Shown: positions 1-5,632 of the stretch, piece after piece
Layout: each line of letters starts with the position of its first letter
Position numbering within the stretch: position 1 is the stretch's first letter
NCBI GenBank assembly: GCA_021793875.1
Contig: JAJYRX010000040.1
Coordinates: forward strand, 1-9,739
Reading direction: 5' to 3'
Source: Pseudomonadota bacterium
GTDB taxonomy: Bacteria > Pseudomonadota > Gammaproteobacteria > Burkholderiales > Burkholderiaceae_B
Length of the DNA stretch: 9,739 nt
Program-made: the position numbers and the translations under genes
The notes under the pieces: generated by a model
Database searches by the model: none
What the model was told of the DNA's origin: nothing
The model's input: the letters and a program-made list of their open reading frames with translations, nothing else

Positions 1-553
1 TTCCATCTGATTTAAAATTACTAACAGAGGCTACATAACCATCTATCTCATCCATCTTTTTTTGTGCCAATTCCGATTTATTAAAAATTTCACCAAGAAT
101 TTGCACGTTTTTACGCACACTGTCTAGTAGATTGGCAGGGTCTACTGTGAGATCTATAGTTGGGGCTATACGACTTAGGCTTCTGTATTTAGGGGCAGAC
201 CGGCCAGCAACTATTATTAGGTCTGGCTGCATACTATTCACCGCTTCGTAATCGGGTTCAAAAAGAGTGCCTATGGTTTTGTACCTGCTCACATCTTTAT
301 ATTGAGATAAAAACTCAGGCCATGGTGTGTCTGGGACTCCTTGAATATCATCATCTAGCGCATGTAGTGTGTCAATTGTTGCAAGATCATAAACCACAAC
401 TGTTTTAGGCTCTACGCTTACCTTAGTATTACCCGAAGCATGCTGCACATTGATACTTGATGCAGCATATGCGCTTACCCCTATCGATAAAGACACGATC
501 GAAGCAGCAAGCCAACTAGAAACTCTAAACAATTTGCTGTTAGACGAGTTCAT
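1..553 (-). CDS. Periplasmic siderophore-binding protein of an iron ABC transporter (FatB/CeuE/YclQ type), 3' end cut by window edge
   Basis: The minus-strand frame opens at ATG 553 and runs off the left edge, giving 184 residues. Residues 1-30 form a signal peptide: basic start, hydrophobic stretch about 14-28, AYA cleavage site near 28-30. There is no lipobox cysteine, so the product should be free in the periplasm. The mature part has the start of the periplasmic-binding fold of metal-chelate transporters: KTVVVYDLATIDTLHAL at 50-66, TIGTLFEPDYEAV near 93-105, and QPDLIIVAGR at 109-118. This pattern is typical of the FatB/CeuE/YclQ group, which binds catecholate or citrate-type ferric siderophores for an ATP-driven importer. 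The start is supported by AAGGGG at 563-568, nine bases upstream. A Fur box and -10 lie directly upstream, so iron repression is expected. Permease and ATPase genes would lie beyond the left edge. The exact ligand cannot be told. Confidence 0.86.
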   Translation of the reverse strand, partial: MNSSNSKLFRVSSWLAASIVSLSIGVSAYAASSINVQHASGNTKVSVEPKTVVVYDLATIDTLHALDDDIQGVPDTPWPEFLSQYKDVSRYKTIGTLFEPDYEAVNSMQPDLIIVAGRSAPKYRSLSRIAPTIDLTVDPANLLDSVRKNVQILGEIFNKSELAQKKMDEIDGYVASVSNFKSDG

Positions 554-587
554 TTATTAATACCCCTTCAAATAAAGCAAATAGTAA

Positions 588-602
588 TGATAATGGTTTT
601 CA
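588..602 (-). promoter_or_regulatory. Fur box upstream of the siderophore-binding protein gene
   Basis: TGATAATGGTTTTCA matches the 7-1-7 Fur consensus TGATAATNATTATCA at 12 of 14 defined positions. It sits inside a larger dyad with perfect 8-bp arms, AGTAATGA (583-590) and TCATTACT (600-607). It lies 35 bp upstream of the start codon at 553 and just downstream of the -10 at 616-621, so Fur-Fe2+ bound here would cover the transcription start. Its position and its target, an iron-uptake gene, agree with each other. Confidence 0.88.
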
Positions 603-615
603 TTACTGTAGGGGC

Positions 616-621
616 ATTATA
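616..621 (-). promoter_or_regulatory. -10 element of the siderophore-binding protein promoter
   Basis: Read on the minus strand this is a perfect TATAAT, 62 bases or more before the ATG at 553 and immediately upstream of the Fur box. It predicts transcription starting near 608-610. I see no good -35 hexamer at 16-18 bp spacing (CAATAG is at 17), so the promoter may be weak or activator-assisted. The assignment rests on the -10 and on the Fur box position. Confidence 0.6.
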
Positions 622-672
622 TATGTATTATCAAATATCTATTGGCCAATATGAAATAGATTGAAACAGAAC

Positions 673-706
673 AAAAACAGACTGTATTTTATTTATATAC
701 AGTCTG
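673..706 (-). terminator. Rho-independent terminator of the xsc-tauX-tauY operon
   Basis: A perfect 10-bp inverted repeat, CAGACTGTAT (678-687) and ATACAGTCTG (697-706), encloses a 9-nt AT loop. On the minus strand the stem is followed directly by TTTTT (677-673) and then a further T-rich stretch. It begins nine bases after the tauY stop codon. Its orientation and place fit an intrinsic terminator insulating this operon from the Fur-controlled iron gene downstream. The stem is short of GC pairs, so efficiency may be moderate. Confidence 0.85.
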
Positions 707-714
707 CCACATGC

Positions 715-2136
715 TTATAAGACTTCGTCTTTCAGGTGATACCACCGATATAGGAAGCTTTGCCCTATACGACGAAATGGTGCAAATACTTCTGACTCTA
801 TTTTTTCGAACACATTGGGGTAAGGTAGTCTGTCTTTAAAGATAGGAAGATCTAGATTTTCACCCTTACCTGCTATCCATTGAGCCATGCGCCGTCCGGC
901 TTGAGATGAGTACATTACGCCATTTCCACCGTATCCTAAAGCATAATAAATAGTTTGCTTAGGGTCTGGCTGAACAATACGTGGCATCATATCGTGACTA
1001 ACATCTACCCAGCCCCACCAAGAGTACTCTATGGCTATTCCGGCGAGCTCTGGAAACTTGCGTCTCATGGCCTGCCTAAGCATATCCTCATATTTTTTCT
1101 CGGGTGCATGCCGTCCTGTAATTGCGCTTCTACTTCCAATCTGCAACCTGTTATCGGGAAGCAAACGATAATAATTGCGCAATACTCTTGTATCAGTTAA
1201 TACCTGACGAGTATGAAAATTACACATCTTAATTTCATCGTCAGTTAATGGTCTAGTAACTACCGAGTTTGACAAAATTGGCAACAAGCGATTTTTGAAC
1301 TCTTTGTGCAGACTATTGGATGTATAACCACCTGTGGCTACACCCACCGCTTTTGCCTTAACAACACCACCTGGAGTGCGCAAATAATGATATCCGCCTT
1401 TTGTTTCCCAACTAAGAACAGGACTAGATGGATGGATGGTTGCACCTAAATTTCTAGCTTTTCTTATATAGCCAAAAGCCAGCTTAGCGGCATGAACCCC
1501 TATACCCTCTGGCTCGTGCATTGCCCCATGAGCCTCTCGATCATTTACCCATTCATTACGAACGGTATCAGCATCTAATATACGGGCGTTGTAACCAAAC
1601 GCATTTCGCAATAACTCAGCCTCTTTCTCGAGAGTTGGCATTACACGCGCACGATGCGCTATATACAAGTGGCCACCTGGCTGAGGGTCACAGTCTATGT
1701 CTTTTATAAGTTCCTTGAAGTTTTCCATGCCTTCAATGCACTCCTGGTGCATTTTTAGCGCAACATCTAGACCCCAACGCTGTATCCACTGAGATCGTTT
1801 AAGGCGACCTGATGCACACTGTGCCTGTCCGCCATTGCGGGTACTACACCCCCAGGCAACACGGTTCGCCTCTAGAACGGTAGCTTTAATACCATGTTCC
1901 TGGGCAAGAAATATAGCCGTCGTTAAACCAGTAAACCCCGCACCAATAATTACAACATCGACCTCGGTATCACTTTCTATAGGGCCATCATCTGCCGGTG
2001 GCTCACCGGCGGTTCCTATCCAATATGTAGGGGCATAGTCGGTACCAGCTCCAGGATTGCTGTCTAGTAGCGGATCATATGCAGGATCATATTCTCTGGA
2101 CGCCGTTGTAGAGGTTTGTTGCGCATTATCCTGCAT
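715..2136 (-). CDS. tauY: FAD-dependent oxidoreductase, probable taurine dehydrogenase large subunit TauY
   Basis: This 473-residue protein belongs to the DAO/DadA-type flavin amine oxidoreductases. A dinucleotide fold begins with VVIIGAGFTG at 61-70 and ends its second strand with VLEA at 87-90. GCSTRNGGQ at 96-104 is a flavin-contact loop like that of gamma-glutamylputrescine oxidase (PuuB). The C-terminal GYGGNGVMYSSQAGRRMA is the second FAD contact. No signal peptide is seen. The first 60 residues are a polar leader rich in Tyr, Asp and Pro. In taurine degraders TauY is the catalytic subunit that deaminates taurine to sulfoacetaldehyde and ammonia, passing electrons toward cytochrome c. 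The name rests mainly on context: it follows a TauX-like gene by 3 nt, with GAGGGG overlapping the tauX end, and xsc lies upstream. An oxidase for another amine or N-methyltaurine remains possible. Confidence 0.84.
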   Translation of the reverse strand: MQDNAQQTSTTASREYDPAYDPLLDSNPGAGTDYAPTYWIGTAGEPPADDGPIESDTEVDVVIIGAGFTGLTTAIFLAQEHGIKATVLEANRVAWGCSTRNGGQAQCASGRLKRSQWIQRWGLDVALKMHQECIEGMENFKELIKDIDCDPQPGGHLYIAHRARVMPTLEKEAELLRNAFGYNARILDADTVRNEWVNDREAHGAMHEPEGIGVHAAKLAFGYIRKARNLGATIHPSSPVLSWETKGGYHYLRTPGGVVKAKAVGVATGGYTSNSLHKEFKNRLLPILSNSVVTRPLTDDEIKMCNFHTRQVLTDTRVLRNYYRLLPDNRLQIGSRSAITGRHAPEKKYEDMLRQAMRRKFPELAGIAIEYSWWGWVDVSHDMMPRIVQPDPKQTIYYALGYGGNGVMYSSQAGRRMAQWIAGKGENLDLPIFKDRLPYPNVFEKIESEVFAPFRRIGQSFLYRWYHLKDEVL

Positions 2137-2139
2137 GTT

Positions 2140-2529
2140 TTACCCCTCTTTGACTGCTGGACGATTTTTTCTGAATGCATTTTTAACTGCTATTTTGTCG
2201 CCATCAAATTCGTACAAGTCAACCATCTGGGCCTCATGCTTCCCACCATCAAGATCGGTAGCTTTAAATCTGCAGGTAACCATTGCACGAGTGTCATCTA
2301 ATATAAATATTTCACCATCAAGCCAAGCAGCATCAGGAAAATTTTTCCATACAGCATCTGCGGCAGCACCTACTTTTTCTTTACCTTTGTGTGGAGTCCC
2401 ATTAACTTCGGGGCCAGCTATAGCATAGAAAACACAATCATCAGTCATCATGCTTAGTATGGCTTGCGTGTCATGATCGTTCCATGCTTTAGTGTATTGT
2501 TCCAGAATTTTTCTTTTGTTATCACTCAT
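2140..2529 (-). CDS. tauX: SnoaL/NTF2-like small protein, probable taurine dehydrogenase small subunit TauX
   Basis: This is a 129-residue protein with an NTF2/SnoaL-like cone fold. An N-terminal helix (YTKAWNDHD, 12-20) is followed by a second helix (TQAILSMMTDDCVFY, 21-35), a GTPHKGKEKV loop at 44-53, and alternating strands ending in AQMVDLYEFDGDKI (100-113). There is no signal peptide and no membrane segment. The small TauX subunit of taurine dehydrogenase is, to my knowledge, of this type, and the gene sits immediately before the large subunit and after xsc. The frame stays open upstream to a TTG at 2544, with ATG codons at 2535 and 2529. I chose 2529 because GAGG (2537-2540) is seven bases away from it but only one base from 2535. 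The role of the fold in catalysis is not evident from sequence. Confidence 0.78.
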   Translation of the reverse strand: MSDNKRKILEQYTKAWNDHDTQAILSMMTDDCVFYAIAGPEVNGTPHKGKEKVGAAADAVWKNFPDAAWLDGEIFILDDTRAMVTCRFKATDLDGGKHEAQMVDLYEFDGDKIAVKNAFRKNRPAVKEG

Positions 2530-2556
2530 ATTCATACCTCGCAACTAATCTCTATA

Positions 2557-2587
2557 GGTGGCGGCATCATAATTTGACACCGCCACC
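2557..2587 (-). repeat. Intercistronic hairpin between xsc and tauX
   Basis: GGTGGCGG (2557-2564) and CCGCCACC (2580-2587) are perfect 8-bp complements separated by 15 nt. They are GC-rich in an otherwise AT-rich spacer. In the minus-strand transcript the hairpin forms 37 nt after the xsc stop and ends 27 nt before the tauX start. No U-tract follows, so it is not a full intrinsic terminator. It could stabilise the xsc mRNA 3' end or mark a processing site. Confidence 0.7.
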
Positions 2588-2624
2588 AATGCTTACAACA
2601 GAAACATATAAGAATTATGGACGT

Positions 2625-4436
2625 TTACACGTAATCTTTATATTTATCTAGTAAACGTACGGGCTTGCGAAGCGCATCACGTCGGAATGGGTCGCCAAGC
2701 TCACGTGTACACATAATTTCAAGCACGCATGTTTTTCCTTCGTTCATTTGCATGTCTATGGCTTTCTTTAGAGCTGGGCCAACATCTTCAAGCTTATCGA
2801 CCACTATGGCCTCAGCACCCATAGAGCGCGCAATTGCTGCGTATGATTCAGTTTCTATATCAGCTGCTACGAACCTACGGCCGTAAAACTCGACCTGGTT
2901 CTTTTTCTCAGCACCCCACTGTCTATTATGGAATACAACGGCCGTAACTGGAATATCATGACGTACAGCTGTCATAACCTCGACCATACTCATAGCCCAC
3001 GCGCCATCACCCGCATACGCAATAGCTGGGCGATCTGGAGCAGCAGCTTTTGCACCAATTATGGTTGGCAATGCGTATCCACAGTTACCAAAACTCATGG
3101 GGGCAAAGAAACTACGTGGCTCTTCAAAGCGCAAGTAGCTGTGAGCTACAGAGTTAATGTTGCCTATATCGGTAGAGATCATTACACTTTTTGGCATGGC
3201 CTTTTCCAGCTCACGTAAGACCTGTCTAGGATGTAAATATTCACCACCATTGAATGTTTTCTCATTTTCGCTTTCTGCGATTACATCTAAACTGTACGGG
3301 TCTTTTTCATGAGTCCAGTTATCGAGCTCTTCTTCCCAGGCTGATTTTTCTTGTGCAATTTCTTTAGCGCGCTCTTCCTTGGTTGCATCTGAAGCAAGGG
3401 TCTCGTTAGCAAGACGCTTAATTAATTCTGATGCAACGGATTTTGCGTCGCCGCACACCCCTACTGATATTTTCTTAACCAAGCCGAGTACTTTATGATC
3501 GGCGTCTACTTGTATGATTTTTGCGTTAGTGGGCCAGTAATCCATGCCATATTGTGGCAGTGTGCCAAACGGCCCTAAACGTGTACCAAGGGCAAGCACC
3601 ACATCGGCCTTAGATATTAACCGCATACCTGCTTTTGAACCCTGGTATCCTAAAGGTCCGCACCATAACGGATGGCTCGCCGGGAAGGAGTCGTTATGTT
3701 GATAGCTATTCACAACAGGAGCGCCTATGCGCTCGGCAAGTTCAATACACTCTTGAAACGCATCCCCCATGACAACGCCGCCTCCAGAAACAATAACTGG
3801 GAACTTAGCGTTTTTAAGAAGATCTATAGCCTCTGAAAGCGCCTGCTCGCCACCGTAGCCCCTATCTACACGCTGCGGCTTAGGTATTTCACACTCAATT
3901 TCACCGTAAAAGTAGTCTCGTGGAATATTTAACTGGGTTGGACCCATTTCAGAAACAGCACGATCAAAGCAACGCGCTGTATACTCAGCCATTCGAGCCG
4001 GGTTAGTTACATGGCCCTGATATTTCGTGAACTCTTGAAACATTGGTAACTGGTTTGCCTCTTGGAAGCCACCAAGACCAATAGTATTGGTACCAGCTTC
4101 TGGTGTAATCATAACCACCGGGCTATGAGCCCAATACGCGGCAGCCACAGCTGTTACACAGTTACTGATGCCTGGACCATTTTGACCAATTACTACCCCA
4201 TGTCTACCTGAGACACGGGCATAACCGTCGGCCATATGAGCAGCACCTTGCTCGTGAACAACAGGAATTAAACGTATTCCCGCTGGTGCAAATATATCCA
4301 TGGCATCCATAAATGCCGAACCCATTATGCCGAATATATCAGTAACACCGTTGGCGACCAGCGTCTCAACGAATGCTTCGGATGGTGTCATTTTCTGCAC
4401 CCCGGCAACCACCTTTCTGTTGTCTGTTTGGCTCAT
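2625..4436 (-). CDS. xsc: Sulfoacetaldehyde acetyltransferase Xsc
   Basis: This 603-residue ThDP enzyme, full length for Xsc, converts sulfoacetaldehyde and phosphate to acetyl phosphate and sulfite in the cytoplasm. This is the desulfonation step of taurine dissimilation. The N-terminal pyrimidine-binding domain has the conserved Glu in VVHEQGAAHMADGYARV (E62), followed by GQNGPGISN. The C-terminal cofactor domain has the ThDP/Mg motif starting at GDG 476-478 and ending at HN 503-504. Overall wording (NGVTDIFGIMGSAFMDAMDIF, TPEAGTNTIGLGGFQEANQLP in part) is that of Xsc and not of acetolactate synthase or oxalyl-CoA decarboxylase. ATG 4436 is preceded by GGAGAG about ten bases upstream. It is the first gene of the operon with tauX and tauY, 95 nt before tauX. 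Phosphotransacetylase, which often accompanies xsc, is absent from the window. Confidence 0.96.
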   Translation of the reverse strand: MSQTDNRKVVAGVQKMTPSEAFVETLVANGVTDIFGIMGSAFMDAMDIFAPAGIRLIPVVHEQGAAHMADGYARVSGRHGVVIGQNGPGISNCVTAVAAAYWAHSPVVMITPEAGTNTIGLGGFQEANQLPMFQEFTKYQGHVTNPARMAEYTARCFDRAVSEMGPTQLNIPRDYFYGEIECEIPKPQRVDRGYGGEQALSEAIDLLKNAKFPVIVSGGGVVMGDAFQECIELAERIGAPVVNSYQHNDSFPASHPLWCGPLGYQGSKAGMRLISKADVVLALGTRLGPFGTLPQYGMDYWPTNAKIIQVDADHKVLGLVKKISVGVCGDAKSVASELIKRLANETLASDATKEERAKEIAQEKSAWEEELDNWTHEKDPYSLDVIAESENEKTFNGGEYLHPRQVLRELEKAMPKSVMISTDIGNINSVAHSYLRFEEPRSFFAPMSFGNCGYALPTIIGAKAAAPDRPAIAYAGDGAWAMSMVEVMTAVRHDIPVTAVVFHNRQWGAEKKNQVEFYGRRFVAADIETESYAAIARSMGAEAIVVDKLEDVGPALKKAIDMQMNEGKTCVLEIMCTRELGDPFRRDALRKPVRLLDKYKDYV

Positions 4437-4678
4437 TTAGATAGCTCTCCAATTTTAATAAACAACTTACCTGTTACCAAAACCTGATATAAAACCTCTT
4501 ACAAATCGAGACTTATATCCACACAACTCAAAATTAACATAAAATCAACATAATATGAAACGTTTTGTGCAGTTTTTTGTAAAAATCCATGATTAACCCT
4601 AAGCTATAGCATAGGCACTGTACTTAATACAGGTTAGGATTATTTAATTGGTTACACCAAATCATATGGAGACTTGCC
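4437..4678. promoter_or_regulatory. Divergent intergenic control region between xsc and cobS
   Basis: These 242 AT-rich bases must hold promoters for both flanking units. For xsc a candidate -10 is TATAAG on the minus strand (4512-4517), with a poor -35, ATGTTA (4535-4540), at 17-bp spacing. That -35 falls inside the tandem 11-bp repeats. For cobS I see only weak options, for example TTGTAA (4577-4582) with TAAGCT (4600-4605) at 17 bp. An 8-bp palindrome AAACGTTT lies at 4558-4565 and another, GCTATAGC, at 4603-4610. No cobalamin riboswitch elements were recognised. Confidence 0.45.
4530..4551. repeat. Two tandem 11-bp direct repeats, candidate operator
   Basis: AAAATTAACAT (4530-4540) is followed at once by AAAATCAACAT (4541-4551). 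They are identical at 10 of 11 positions. The period of 11 bp is about one helical turn, so both copies face the same side of DNA. They sit about 95-115 bp before the xsc start, overlapping and upstream of its candidate -35. AT-rich sequence makes chance repeats more likely, so the operator role is inferred. Confidence 0.45.
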
Positions 4679-5629
4679 GTGGAATCTATGCCCAGCGCAC
4701 CTGACAAAAGGGTTTCGGTGAAAGAGTTGTTCGGCTTTGAAAGTAATATGAAATTAATGGCATTTTCAAAGCCTAGCGAATACGTTCCTAAAATAGATCA
4801 TGCATACAGGTTTGACCCCGACGTTACCTTATCGTTACTTGCTGGATTCAGCAATAATCGTAGAGTACTGGTACAAGGAAGACATGGTACAGGCAAATCT
4901 AGCCACATAGAGCAGGTTGCTGCCCGATTGAACTGGCCATGCATGAGAGTAAACCTTGATGGCCATATTAGCCGCCTAGACCTGGTCGGCAAAGACGCAA
5001 TACGAGTAGAAGATGGCCTCCAAATTACAGCGTTTCAAGAAGGTGTTATACCCTGGTCATTACAGCGACCTGTAGCGTTAGTGTTTGACGAGTATGATGC
5101 AGGTAGACCAGATGTTATGTTTGTTATACAGCAAATTTTGGAGCAAGATGGTCGGTTCACCATGCCTGATCAAAACAAGGTTTTGACACCTCACCCCTAC
5201 TTCCGTATTTTTGCTACGGCCAATACTGTTGGGCTGGGAGACACTACAGGGCTGTACCATGGAACAAACCGGCTAAACCATGCACAAATGGACCGGTGGA
5301 ACATTGTTACCAACCTAAACTATCTAGCACCCGAAAAGGAAGAAGCGATAGTTCTTGCCAGAGTACCTGCTAAAGATAACGAACAAGCCCGCAAAGACAT
5401 AAAAGCCATGGTCACCCTTGCCAATTTAACCAGAAATGCTTTTGCTGCTGGCGACATTTCTACACTTATGTCCCCAAGAACAGTAATTACCTGGGCCGAA
5501 AACTGTACTATTTTCAAGGATAGAAAACGTGCGTTTGCAGTTTCCTTTTTAAACAAGTGTGACGAGTCTGAGAAAAAAATAATTGCCGAGCTGTACCAAC
5601 GATGCTTTGATGAAGAGTTATCAGGGTGA
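4679..5629 (+). CDS. cobS: CobS-type AAA+ ATPase (cobaltochelatase subunit family)
   Basis: This 316-residue AAA+ protein closely resembles CobS, the ATPase that with CobT forms the motor of the aerobic CobNST cobaltochelatase. It opens with the CobS leader SVKELFGFES. Walker A is GRHGTGKS at 67-74. Walker B ends in FDE (D137, E138) within VALVFDEYDAGRPDVMFV. Sensor 1 is ATANT with N182, followed by GLGDTTGLYHGT. A likely arginine finger is R206 in MDRW, and sensor 2 is MSPRT with R267. All ATPase residues are intact. GTG 4679 is chosen because GGAG (4668-4671) lies seven bases upstream; ATG 4688 would leave a 16-base gap. cobT begins 3 nt after its stop. Known CobS needs CobN, which is absent here. 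The position divergent to xsc suggests either a remote CobN partner or a separate maturation role. Confidence 0.9.
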   Translation: MESMPSAPDKRVSVKELFGFESNMKLMAFSKPSEYVPKIDHAYRFDPDVTLSLLAGFSNNRRVLVQGRHGTGKSSHIEQVAARLNWPCMRVNLDGHISRLDLVGKDAIRVEDGLQITAFQEGVIPWSLQRPVALVFDEYDAGRPDVMFVIQQILEQDGRFTMPDQNKVLTPHPYFRIFATANTVGLGDTTGLYHGTNRLNHAQMDRWNIVTNLNYLAPEKEEAIVLARVPAKDNEQARKDIKAMVTLANLTRNAFAAGDISTLMSPRTVITWAENCTIFKDRKRAFAVSFLNKCDESEKKIIAELYQRCFDEELSG

Positions 5630-5632
5630 ACT

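Noticed and set aside
2057..2428. Plus-strand open frame of 123 codons
   Set aside because: It lies antisense to tauX and the start of tauY, has no family resemblance and no upstream ribosome site; it is a shadow of the real genes.
2530..2544. Longer TauX start at TTG 2544 or ATG 2535
   Set aside because: The ribosome site GAGG at 2537-2540 falls within or directly against these starts but is ideally spaced for ATG 2529.
2625..4436. Acetolactate synthase or other ThDP carboligase
   Set aside because: Length, N-terminal wording and context with TauXY fit Xsc, and no acetolactate synthase small subunit is nearby.
4437..4678. Possible cobalamin riboswitch upstream of cobS
   Set aside because: I looked for B12-box-like and paired conserved elements; only a chance GGCACTG near 4613 was seen, without supporting structure.
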